A stretch of 64,000 nt of DNA, taken from contig JABELC010000005.1 in assembly GCA_028455995.1 (NCBI GenBank), positions 1,798,001 to 1,862,000 on the forward strand. The letters are read 5' to 3'. Of the stretch, positions 52,001-62,956 are shown one piece after another. Within the stretch, counting starts at the first letter, position 1. Each line of letters starts with the position of its first letter. A program made the translations under genes and the position numbers. The notes under the pieces are model-generated. The model was not told the origin of the DNA. It did not search any database and worked only from the letters and a program-made list of their open reading frames with translations. This DNA comes from Scleromitrula shiraiana (Eukaryota; Ascomycota; Leotiomycetes; Helotiales; Sclerotiniaceae).

Positions 52001-55000
52001 AGAGACCCTCGATGACAAGCTTCAAAGCCTCCTACCCAAGTATAGTAAGTCTAGCCCTGCTCATGTTTCCACCTCGTCTTTCCCACATAATTTGAGCTCA
52101 ACCATCAAGTGGTGTACTAGCTCATTCAACGCCTTTTAATTGAACCATTAGAATACTACAATGCTGAATTGAAAATCAAACAATTTGACGTTTTGTTACT
52201 TCAATGTCAAATAGAACAACATATCATTCTGTTTGTTCAACTAGGAGGCGGTGAATTAATTGGCATCTCCTGTGAAGGATTTAGATGGTTCGTCTGAACT
52301 GTGCTAATTTACTGCCTAGTGATACCTGCTGTGTACTATTTCACAACTAGCATTCCTCGTACGGCCAACGGTAAGATCGATCGAAAGAGACTATTAGAAA
52401 TTGCAGCCGAAGCCAAACTGGATCAGACTTATCGAGGTCGAGCCAAACGCCCTACAGTAAGAAGAAGTCCTTCGACCATGGCAGAGTTCGGAATGCAGCG
52501 TTTCTGGGCAATAGCATTAGGGATCCCCATCGAATCTATCGGCACCGATGATGACTTTTTCAACCTAAACGGAGATTCAATCTCTGCAATGAGATTAGTG
52601 GCACGAGTACGTAGCGAAGGCTACGATTTACGCGTATCCGATATTTTTGCGAATCCGAAGCTCTCGGACTTAGCCTTTAAGATCGCACCGAAAACTCCAG
52701 GAAGAAAGCGTGCAGAAGATGCCCCGTTTATACTACTTGGTGATAATATCGATGCCGCAGCAGTACGTCTAGAAGCTGCACTAAAATGCGGTTTGCAAGA
52801 TCCTAGTCTGGTGGAGGATGTCTATCCTTGTACTCCTCTGCAAGAAAGTATGCTTGCAGCAACGATCAACGACCAGTCTGCCTTTACTAGCATGAGAGTC
52901 TATCGAATTCCTCAACAAATTGACGTAAACAAACTCCAAGCGGCATGGGAAAACGTGGTCAATCGCAATCGCATACTTCGGACACGTCTGGTCGATCTCA
53001 AAAATCATGGCATCAGCCAGGTAGTAATTCAGAGTCCGATCTCATGGCACACTTACTCCACAACTGAGACCTTTCTTGAAGATGCAGGTAAAGATCATAT
53101 GGGCTTCGGATCTCGACTCACTCGCTGGGGTCTTATAAGAGAGGGACGAGATTATCTGCTCGTATGGACTATTCACCATACAACTTATGATGGATGGAGT
53201 CTAAAGATTATCGAAGAAGAGGTCAAAAATGCCTATTTCGGACAGCTTTTGCTACCGCCACAGCCTGACATGAGATGTTTAGTTAAACATATCCGCCAAC
53301 AGGACGAGGCTCTTTCCTTAGCATTTTGGAGCCAAGAGTTGAAGAATGGCAGTAAGAGCGCGGTTTTTCCACTACTGCCAAACACCAATTATAAGTCAAT
53401 TCCTGTGTCATTTCTGGAGCACACCATTTCAGTAAACATGACTTCTCTTTCCACCCGCAAAAACCTCTCTGCACTCCTATATGGTAGCTGGTCTCTTCTG
53501 GTGTCTCGTATTACAGGGAATAGAAGGGTTACTTTCGGTTTGATCCGCACAGGTCGCACTGCGGACATTGACTTGATTGACAAAATTGTAGGCCCAACTA
53601 TTACGACAGTGCCCATAGTAGTTGACACGAGCTCTAATCCTCCAGTGCAAGATTTCATGCTTAGTTTGAGGGAGATGACAGTTAGAATGATCCCGCATGA
53701 ACACATTGGGATAGAGAAGATACGTCGTATTAGTCCAGCAACAGTAGCGGCTTGCGCGTTCCAAACGGTACTCGTCATACAGCCGCCAGAGGAAGATTCT
53801 CAACAGCAATCAAAAGATCATCTTGTCATGGAAGAGTTTGATGAGACTAAAATAGCTGAATTTCCCGACCAACACGCAGTTTTGAATCAATATGGTTTAA
53901 TGTTGGAGATAATACTAAAAGGCAGCACCACTACTGTGAAAATGAGCTTCGACCCTGAACTAATTTCAACATCCCAGGCAAAGCGATTGATGAGCCAGTG
54001 GGAACACGTCCTCAAACAGCTCGCCCAGACACTCAAACAGGCGCCACTGACATCAATAGATGCTCTTGATTCCGTAAGCAAGCAAGACGTTGAAGATATA
54101 TGGAAATGGAACAAGGATCTTCCAGAGGCCGATGAGCATTTCGTTCATGATAGGATTTTCGAACATGCGACCACAAGACCTGACGCGGTGGCCATAGATG
54201 CGTGGGATGGTCAATTGACCTACGGAGAACTAGAGACATACTCATCTAAACTCGCTGAGCGTCTTATTCAATCTGGTATTGGACCCAACTGCTTCGTCCC
54301 GTTGATTTTTGAAAAGTCGATGTGGGCAAATGTCTCAATGCTTGCCGTAATGAAATCAGGTGGAACCTTCGTCCCATTTGATGCTCATCTCCCCGATGGA
54401 CGCATGAGAGCTATCATGCAAATCTTAAAGCCAGATCTAATCTTGTGTTCTGCAAAAACCAGAGATCAGGCAGCTCGGCTTGTATCTCGGGCTTTAATGA
54501 TTGACGCATCTCTCGGGCTCAACCCGACAAGAGAAAACAATTATACCACAAGTAAAATCTCAACAATCAACGGTCAAAGAAATGTGCACGGAAGTGATCT
54601 TGCTTATGTCACATTTAGTTCCGGCAGTACAACGGGTCAGCCAAAAGCAATCAAGATTAACCACATGAATTTGGCAACAGCAATTAGATACCATGCTGGA
54701 GCTGAAGGATTTTTGATTGATTCGGAGACGAGAACGCTTGACAGTTCGCTTTATGCTTTCGATGCTTGTGTTTGCAATTTTTTCTATACACTTTCACAGG
54801 GCGGGTGCCTCTGTGTTCCAAATGAGGATTCACTGAAAGGAGATATTGGCGCTTTCATTAGAAAGTACCATGTTGATTGGGCCGTGCTTGTGCCATCAAT
54901 CGCTCGTACTATCATGCCTGAAAGCGTTCCAAGCCTCACTCGACTTATTTTGACAGGAGAAGCAATAACGCAAGGTGACATTGATACCTGGAGCCGCAGG

Positions 55001-57379
55001 GTACACCTTCTCAATGCGTATGGTCCAACAGAATGTACTATCCTATGCGCAATCTCGCCACAAATCACAGGTTCCAATGGAGTGGGGCACATAGGAAGTG
55101 GCCGAGGGGCGAACTTATGGCTGGCAGAGATCGGTAACCCAGATAGGCTTGCACCAATCGGCGCAGTGGGAGAGATTCTGATCGAAGGGCCTATTATTGG
55201 TGCTGGATATCTGAGTCCATATGAATATCCTTTGCTCATTGACCCGCCATGGCTTACGGCAGGAACGGACGACAATCCTGGTAGACAGGGAACATTGTTT
55301 CGGACTGGCGATCAGGGTAAATATACCGAGGACGGTACACTGATTTTTGTTGGTCGGATCGGATCTGAGATTAAGTTGAGAGGACAGCGAGTGGATGTTA
55401 TGGAGATTGAAGATCTAGTCCGGCGTCATAACACTATCGGGGTAGAAGTTGTCGCTGATATAATATGGGTGAGTTCGGGAGAGAGATCTAATGAAAGACA
55501 GGTACTAGTTTTGTTTGTTGCCAATGCTTTGGGAGATCATATGCTCTCCCAAGATAAACTTCACCAAAAGCTTCAGGAATGGGGACCAAACTTGAAAACA
55601 ACACTCAAAACCCATCTACCCTCTTATATGCACCCAGAAGCCTTTGTTCCCCTTCAGAGTATACCTAAAACTAGCTCAGGGAAGACGGATCGTCGCCGAT
55701 TGAAAGAAACCAAAAAACTTCTTCATTTGCAGCAACTCATATGGATCAGTAACAATGTTGCCAAAACCTCAGCGACTTTACCTTCGACCCCAAAAGAAAA
55801 GATGTTAGCAACTTTGTGGGCTGAAATCCTAAGAATAGATGTAAACTCCATTGCTCGAGAAGATGATTTCTTCCTTTTGGGTGGCAATTCTATTGGCGTG
55901 ATGAGATTGATCACGGTAGCCCACGAAAACAGCCGATTATTGAAAGCCCAAGACGTGTTTACTAGTCCAAGACTTGCACAACTTGCCCAAAAATTGACTG
56001 AGATCAGCAGTGTTAAAAACGGAGTTTCTCATTACAAGCCATATAGTCTTTTAACTACCGTTTCGGATCCAGGAGTTCTGATTAAGGAGCTTGTCGAACC
56101 GTTATTGGAAGTCTCTCATGATCAGGTTGAAGACATGGTTCCAGCCAACGGCTTTCAAGTCGACTACATCAACAATAAGGAAGAGCCTTTAGGGCTGCAA
56201 TATGCCTACCTTGATATTAGCCCCGAAATTTCGTGGCACAAACTTATTGAAGCATGCAGAGCTGTGGTACAAAAGTTTCAGTGTCTTCGGTCACGTTTTA
56301 TATGTCATCAAGGGAAATACTATCAAATTTTCCTTCGAGATGCGCCATTATTGGTCGAGGAGATGATTGCAAACGACCAGATGACAACCTTTTTCAACCA
56401 TTTCTGGTTTAATGATTGCCGGAAGGCCGTAATCACTGATGTTTTCACTAAGATATCTCTTGTAATAACAGAAAGTAGTCAAAGACGCGTGATTCTTAGA
56501 ATGTCCCATCTTCAGAGGGACGGCTGGTGCATAGCGCAGATGTTCGATGCCATTGCCACAGTTTTCAATGGCCATAAGTTGAATGATGTTCCAGACTGGA
56601 CTCAAGTTTTGGAATACCGTGAGCGGACTTCGGAAGAATCTTACAAGTACTGGCGCTCGATATTAGAGGGTGCAACTTGCACGACGCCCCGACTAATCTT
56701 CAAACCGGATACCAAGGAAATAAAGGTACGAACACTCCAAACCTTCGCAATCCCAAATTTCCATTCCATGACGGACAATAAACGCACGCGTCCCACCGTT
56801 ATCATCAATGTGGCTTGGGCACTCGTACTTCAACAGTTAGCCGGATATAGCGATATCGTTATTGGTAATGTCACAACGGGGCGCAACGGCGCCATGCCCG
56901 GACTAAATTCTGTAGTTGGCCCATGCGTGAATATGGTTCCCATGAGACTCAATCTCAGCGCCGACTCCAGTACTAAAAACAGGGAACGGCGATTACTCAA
57001 TCTCGTCGATGTTTGTGCACAACAGGTGGATGAGCGTACATCGTTTGAAGGACTTGACTGGGATGATATGATTGATCAATGTACGACGTGGCCTAAGGAT
57101 ATGCGCTATTCATCCTCGATACATTTTCGTAATATGGAATTCGAGCCAGACCTTGTATTGGGTACAGAACGCATCACAGTTGCGTGGAATGAGCTGGTAG
57201 CAAGGCCGCAATGGGTCACCGTTTTGGTATACCCAGAAGATGATGTGCTCCGTTTGTGGCTTTTGGCCGATCCGCAAGAAATTGGTATTAATGGTGCTGA
57301 TGAAATTCTGCACATGCTCGCAGAATTAATAAAAGAGATTGTTTTGGCTGTTGAGAAGGATGGTAAGAACGTAGTTTAG
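40067..57379 (+). CDS. Pentamodular nonribosomal peptide synthetase with terminal cyclising C domain
   Basis: Spliced model of 5614 aa from exons 40067-44436, 44497-47755, 47889-52044 and 52320-57379 (introns 60, 133 and 275 nt), in frame throughout. Order: C-terminal half of a condensation domain lacking HHxxxDG (about 1-190); A1 (TSGTTG near 360), T1 (GGES near 781), C1 (HHALYDG near 979); A2, T2 (GGDS near 1871), C2 (HHALYDS near 2078); A3, T3 (GGDS near 2939), C3 (HHGLYDA near 3133); A4, T4 (NGDS near 4014), C4 (HHTTYDG near 4214); A5, T5 (GGNS near 5118), and a final C-like domain with SHLQRDG near 5323. There is no epimerase, methyltransferase or thioesterase. Terminal C domains of fungal NRPSs with a Ser-His variant usually release by macrocyclisation, so a cyclic pentapeptide is predicted. 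Every carrier keeps its Ser and every A domain its C-terminal Lys. The start is the first ATG of the frame; an extra upstream exon is not excluded. Confidence 0.96.
44437..44496 (+). other. NRPS intron 1, inside the A2 phosphate-binding loop
   Basis: 60-nt intron with donor GTATGC, branch-like TAACTCAAT and acceptor TTTAG. Removal joins TSGSTG to IPKG. Confidence 0.93.
47756..47888 (+). other. NRPS intron 2, inside the A3 phosphate-binding loop
   Basis: 133-nt intron with donor GTAAGA and acceptor ATCAG. Removal joins TSGSTGE to PKGVM. It interrupts almost the same codons as intron 1 does in the preceding module. Confidence 0.9.
52045..52319 (+). other. NRPS intron 3, near the end of A4
   Basis: 275-nt intron with donor GTAAGT and acceptor CCTAG. 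Removal gives LLPKYMIPAVYYF followed by the NGK-containing end of A4. It is long compared with the other introns here; a nested or double intron is possible. Confidence 0.85.
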
Positions 57380-58004
57380 TTTCTTATAGGTATTTGTTTG
57401 GTTATGATGGTGTTGGTGGTGGGGTTAGGGCTGGAATTAATGTGGTGGTTAGGTGAGTGGATTTAGTGATGTCTTAGCTTTGTGATAGAACTACCAAGCA
57501 TTATTGTTTCATAGAATTGCATCGATTTAGGGCTTAATAATAATTAGAATGTATATCATATAAATTCGAACCTTGATTCAATCAATCTTGGTAAGAAATC
57601 TAATTTAGACAGTCAGCACATTGCATATAAAGCAGTCTATGATAATGTTGCAGAGTGTACAGCAATAACGAGGGTGGGGTGCATAGAAGTCCCGCTATGG
57701 GTGTGAGATGCTGGGCCTGACTTGAATGATGATATTTGATTATTCAATGAGGTCAATAGTGATAAAAGTCGCCAAGATACGGTTCAATTAAATATTTTTG
57801 ATAATTTTTACTTCTGTAGTAAAGTTAAAAATAAATAGAATGAGGAAGCGTTACCGACAGTTGATGACGCTCGACATCCCAATGGCTCTACCAAACCTAT
57901 TAGTCTGGGTATTCCGGTCTTCTATTTGCCTTTTCATATGATATAAAGATACAGAAATTTACATAATAATCAACGCCTTATATACCCTTTTACTTCTTGT
58001 CAGT
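57380..58004. other. 3'-3' spacer, cluster edge
   Basis: A 625-nt AT-rich convergent spacer between the NRPS and the GH47 mannosidase. It contains no gene or clear repeat and marks the right border of the accessory region. Confidence 0.6.
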
Positions 58005-60316
58005 TTAAACACTGCCAGGCTTCACTTCCTTAACTTTGATTTCCTTAATCTCTGGCTTCACTTCTGGCTCTGGCAGAATCTTTCCATCAGGGCCCCGAGG
58101 TTTTCTCTTCCATCCAGTGGATAATAATGGACCCATCTTAAATCGAGGGAACACATGCGCTTCTGTGTTAATGACTATTTTGTCGAGGGGTAAAAGATCA
58201 TTTGGCGAAAAGAGAAGATAGAAATATTTAAGCGTTTCGGCCTATAACTTATTAGCAGGTTTATCATACTAAGCGGATGTATACTCACAAGCCAAAAGCT
58301 CTCCATATTGTCTTTAATCATAGGTGGTACGACATTGGCATTTTGAAGACTCGTAAATCCACCACCATCAGCTACAGCTGTGTGATTCATGAAAGCCTTG
58401 AACATTTCCCATCCCCATTCTCTATACATAACATCTCCTGTGATTCTCCACATATAGAACAAACTCTCGACAGTCTCAGGTCTCTGTAGATTATGATTGT
58501 CACTGTTTTTGATTATAAAATCATTTCGCCATTCTTGATTCTCAGGGTCATCAAAAGTCAAAGGTGCTTGGTGTGGTGCATCCTCTGGCAACGGGGGGCT
58601 GTCGATTTTAAAATGTGCTATTTCAGGGGCAAGACCTGTTGCCATTACCTTGTACATTCCCCAGCACGTGTGTGTCAGTTCGCGTGCGAGTTTCATTTCC
58701 TCGTCCTTCTTTGAATTCCAGCTTGGCAATTTACGAGCCTCGGCTTCTGTAATACCACCAGTAGCACCTAGGGCAATCGTTCCGGGCATAAAGCATACTA
58801 AATGATCCATCTTTGGTGAGATGGAACCACCCAGACCCTCTGGGCGTTCGGCAAGAACCGTAAACCGAGAAGGGGTAGAATAAGTAATAAGATGCTTGCG
58901 CACACCCTTGAGGGCTTCGTCCCATAATTCTTCATATATAGGCTCCTCTTTCGATGTTTGCAAATACTGTTTAATCAAGTATTCGTAATATGAGTCGCCA
59001 CGACTACCGAGACGAATGTTGTTGCCCCTGAAATTACCAGTATTTGCATAAATGTAAATTGGTAAAAGCCCATCTTCCATACCATTATCGTCAATTATTT
59101 TCATGACCTTTTCGGCCTTTTCCCAATATAAAGTTTCACCGGTGATCTTAGTGAGATATTTCAGTTCTAACTGCAACGTCGCAGCCTCTGCAGTAGATGA
59201 TGCACCACCATCATCGTGAGATGGAACTCCTTTATTGGTTTGCAGGTTGACGCTGGCGAACGGGATTCCCGAAGGAGAATCAAAAGCATAAAGTAATCTA
59301 TCGGCTAGATCTTTCGCTTTCTCCAAATAAAGATCTTCTCCTGCAGCACCTTCATCATCCTCGGTCAGAGGTGCTAGGTTTGGATACTCGGTGGACAGAT
59401 AATGGGCAGACAAAAGACCTCCAAGCATACGGATCGTAGTTTCGAAAGTATTTACTTCTTGATCTTGATTATAATCAAGCGAGGTAGTTAACCACTCTCT
59501 TGCATGTTGCAATCTACTCGTCAAATTCATCAACATCATTGTATCCAAAGCATCTACAATTATCCAACCCATCCCCTTTGGTGTCATTTGTTTTCCATGT
59601 TTCGAAATTGGATGGTACTCATCGTTACCTGTAAACAAATGTCAAATTTCGGTATCCAAAATTGCAGAATAGAACGACGAGTTCAAATTATACATACCCC
59701 ATCCGTATTGTTCATATGAATCCCAGCTTAGAGTAAAAGCCTCCTTGACCCTTTCCCTTCGATCCATCCAATCAATTGAAGCCTCTCCCTTTTCAGGTCG
59801 TTGAAGCCACCTCCATTTGTCTTTGGCCTTCACTTTGTCATCATCGCTTGATCCAAAGAAACCCAGAAGGTATAACACGAATCCTACAAAGATTAGACCC
59901 CCAAGAATAACACGCCGCCGTTTGTATAGAGGTTGCGCCCGCCTTGATGAGGCGTATGAATATGGCTTGTCTTTATACATTGGTAAATCTCGATTATCTC
60001 CAAAGAAGTTTCCAACACGATCTTGCATGCCACTAATTACTCCTCCATTTGTGTTCGTCGTAGATGATCTTGCGGTCATGCCAGACGCCGCCCAAGCTCT
60101 GTTTTCCAAGTTTCGTTGCGAATCTGTAAAGGAGGGAACATTCTTAGGAATCGAGAACGTTGACATATCTTCCACAGCTTGTTTCCCAGACTCGTAGGCT
60201 TGCGCCCCTGCCTCTTTGACCCTTTGCGTGACAGTTGTAGCTGCTTGTGTGGCAGTTCCTCGGAGGATATTGAATGCTGGGGAGCGATGAAGGTTAAAGG
60301 GGTCGCGAGCGTTCAT
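58005..60316 (-). CDS. GH47 class I alpha-mannosidase, type II membrane protein
   Basis: Spliced model of 731 aa from exons 60316-59698, 59628-58289 and 58241-58005 (introns 69 and 47 nt). A cytosolic tail of about 130 residues precedes one membrane anchor (RRRVILGGLIFVGFVLYLLG) and then the GH47 domain. Diagnostic stretches are YGWGNDEYHPISKHG across intron 1, GWIIVDALDTM, the conserved DNMESFWLAETLKYFYLLF across intron 2, and the calcium-binding Thr motif NTEAHVFPRF near the end. The enzyme trims alpha-1,2-linked mannose from N-glycans in the ER/Golgi. The long N-terminal tail is more than the family minimum. The C-terminal tail is Lys/Glu/Pro-rich. It is a housekeeping gene flanking the NRPS cluster and probably not part of it. 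Confidence 0.94.
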
Positions 60317-61005
60317 GGAAAATCGAGGATCATTTCATTGCAAGAAAGGACAACTAAGAAAACTAATACAAGAAAGCATAAAACCTTTAGAAAAAAATAA
60401 GAGTTTGGGGCTCGTAGGAACAATTGATAATGATTACAAGAGGACATAGAGAGTACACGTAAGGCAGAGCTCTTGCCGAGATACAATGGAAATTACAGCC
60501 TCACCGGTTGCCTTGTAGGACAAACCTCGACTCTTGGACAATAATAATACAGTACCAAGAAAGCTTCAAACCTTGGAAACCAAACCAATCATAATAAACT
60601 GCCATTCCCGGGCCATTCTCGAGGATTCGTGAATGTCTCAAATTGGAAGCTTTTCTTCATTATGTACCACATATCATCATGCAATAGTGATAATATCGTT
60701 ATCGCTGATGATAAATATATAGTACTATGTCTCCATTCTATACATAGGACATATTAGAAGGAAGTTTTGTATTTTGGATCGTGGTTGTGGTTGTGGTCGT
60801 GTTTACAATTAAATGCGATCACCTGGCTGGAGTGCCGCGAATAATAAGTTGCTGTACGCCTGGTGATGTGCCAATATAAAAACTGAAAAGGGTGCAAATC
60901 TCATACAGACGAAACAATTAACTCTTCTCTTTTTTGGTCTTTGGAATTCATATATTATTGTATTTACAGTCCAGGTATTGTACTGCAACTGCATTATATC
61001 ATTTC
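60317..61005. promoter_or_regulatory. Divergent promoter region, mannosidase / ATG10
   Basis: A 690-nt head-to-head spacer of mixed composition, without long tandem repeats apart from a GTGGTT run near 60782. It presumably holds both promoters; no specific site is recognised. Confidence 0.5.
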
Positions 61006-61840
61006 ATGATGACGAACCAGGACCAATATCGTCAGTGGCCCTTTCTTACGGAAGAGGAATTCGAACTTGCATGTGCTTTTCTTGATCGCAAATATATCAG
61101 AGCAGAATTAGGTCCCACGAGGAAAACTTTCAAGTTGCGTATGGGTCGAACTGCAACAACTGGCACTTGTTACATTGAAATTCTACGATTGTTAAAACCC
61201 CCTCAAGATGAAGACGAACTCTCATTTGCGTTTGAAAAGCTGAATAGTGGATATACTCCCGTATCTATTCCAAGCTCAGAGGTAGAGATGTTAGAAGAAA
61301 ACGACGAGGTTAGTGAAGCATAATAAGTGCATTTTACTTTATTAACAGAAAATAGGAGGCATTAATTTCAAAAACTCTTGAGCAGTTAGATGAGGGTCTT
61401 CCATTATATACTACATATACTACTCAACCGTATGTCACTTATGAGATACATCTACATCCCACTTATAGACTGCCAACATTATGGTTCACGCTTCATGACT
61501 TACCAATGGGAGATGCTTCATTTGATTTGGAGTCTGTCTACCGGTATCTTATCCCCGATGAATACAAGAGTCAACTTCGTGCCGTTGGAGTCATCGGAGG
61601 GATATCTGCTGCTGTAAGTATTGCTAGTCATGGTTCCTAGATATAACACAATTCTAACTAAGTATTCAGCCACATCCTATTACAGATATTCCAGCGTTCT
61701 TCATCCATCCATGCCAAACTAAGGAAGCAATGGAGAACTTTGACTGCTCTGTTAGTGATTATCTGATGTTATGGTTGGGTTTGGTGGGTGGGTGTGTTGG
61801 TCTATGGATGCCTCACGAGATGGCTTGTGAAGAATCTTGA
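61006..61840 (+). CDS. ATG10: Autophagy E2-like enzyme Atg10
   Basis: Spliced model of 243 aa from exons 61006-61308, 61356-61613 and 61670-61840 (introns 47 and 56 nt). Family features are the opening WPFLTEEEFELAC, the central TYRLPTLWFTLHDLP and the catalytic-cysteine segment FFIHPCQT. Atg10 is the E2-like enzyme that moves Atg12 from Atg7 onto Atg5, a step in autophagosome formation. Two ATGs are adjacent at the start and the first was used. Its close relative Atg3 shares an HPC-type active site but is longer and has a different N-terminus, so Atg10 is preferred. Confidence 0.88.
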
Positions 61841-62035
61841 GAGTGACATTGAAGAAGGAAAGTCTGAGAAACAGGAGTCCAACTATATTAATACGGAGTC
61901 CATTGCATTGAAATATATTGGGTCAAAATTCCCACCACAATCCTCTTTTAATTGGCTACTCTAATAAAGAGTTCACGAACCATTACCGTACGCCCTAAAA
62001 CCATAACGCCTGATCATGCATCGTCATAATGTTCG

Positions 62036-62695
62036 CTAATCATCATCGCTATCCTCCTCCATAGCAACATCTCCGTCACTATCCTCTTCTTCCTCTTCCT
62101 CTTCCCTCCGTCTCTTCTGGCCAACGACGCTTGCGCTTGGACTCTTCGCATCTTCCATATCATGATCGGAAGCAGGAGCAGGTGTCTTGAGAGTAGAGGG
62201 TGGAGGAGGGAGAGTTGTTGTAGTGGCAGCAGAAGGTGGCGCATTGAAAATACTTTGCTGCAATTCAGTAGCGGTCACGGCGCCAGCCGCAGCAGATGGC
62301 ATGTGAAAAGTCCCATCTAGCTTCGAGATCGTATCCGATTTAGATTTGGCGTATTGAATTTGCTAAAGCAGGCTGTTAGCTCGAGGTCGCATACATTGAC
62401 TAGAAAAGCAATCTTGACTGACCAATTCTCGACCCAAGAATTCAAATCCTTGTAATGCTCTCATTGCTTGAGTAGCTGTCTGAATATCCCTATATACCAC
62501 ATGTGCTTGCCCTCTCATCTTCATAGTTTTGAGAGCTACTACATCTAGAACCGGTCCATAAGTCGAGCATAATGTGTAAAGCTCTCGACGTAAATCATCC
62601 TTTTGGATTTTTGAGGAAGGTAAATTATTGATATAAAGGGTTTGATTCGGAGGGAGAGAAGTCCTCACTGGAACAGTCTTCACGGAGGAGCTCAT
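62036..62695 (-). CDS. U1A/U2B''-like snRNP protein with one RRM
   Basis: Spliced model of 199 aa from exons 62695-62423 and 62362-62036 (60-nt intron). The N-terminal RRM has the U1A/U2B''-type RNP2 LYINNLP, the RNP1-like RGQAHVVY and, across the intron, RELQIQYAKSKSD. The C-terminal half is low complexity: Ala/Thr/Pro-rich, then an acidic end with a KRRREEE segment and Asp/Glu clusters. Vertebrate U1A and U2B'' have a second RRM, which is absent here, as in the short yeast U2B'' (Msl1). It should bind a U1 or U2 snRNA stem-loop in the spliceosome. The ATG at 62695 is chosen because the RRM follows directly. Confidence 0.9.
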
Positions 62696-62956
62696 CTTGT
62701 CAAAAATCAGAATATATTTATCCTGATCTGAAGCTAACAATATTACCAACTTACAAGCTATCAATATAAATTTAAGTAGCCGGGCGTTCACAGCCTTGCG
62801 CTAACTCAAAGGAGTTAGTAATCAACCTCCCATCGAGGTGCACGTATACATCATACTTCTAGCAAGCATCTCATGTCCATACATATGCCAACGTAAAAAT
62901 AACAAGTACATTGATAGTAGAGAGCTCCTCCTATCAAACCGAAAAGCTACCAAAAA

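Noticed and set aside
43159..55275. Many 60-160 codon open frames antisense to the NRPS
   Set aside because: They are shadows of the long coding frame; they repeat at equivalent domain positions and lack independent features.
62396..62791. Longer N-terminus for the U1A-like protein starting at 62791
   Set aside because: The added 32 residues are hydrophobic and unlike the family; the ATG at 62695 directly precedes the RRM.
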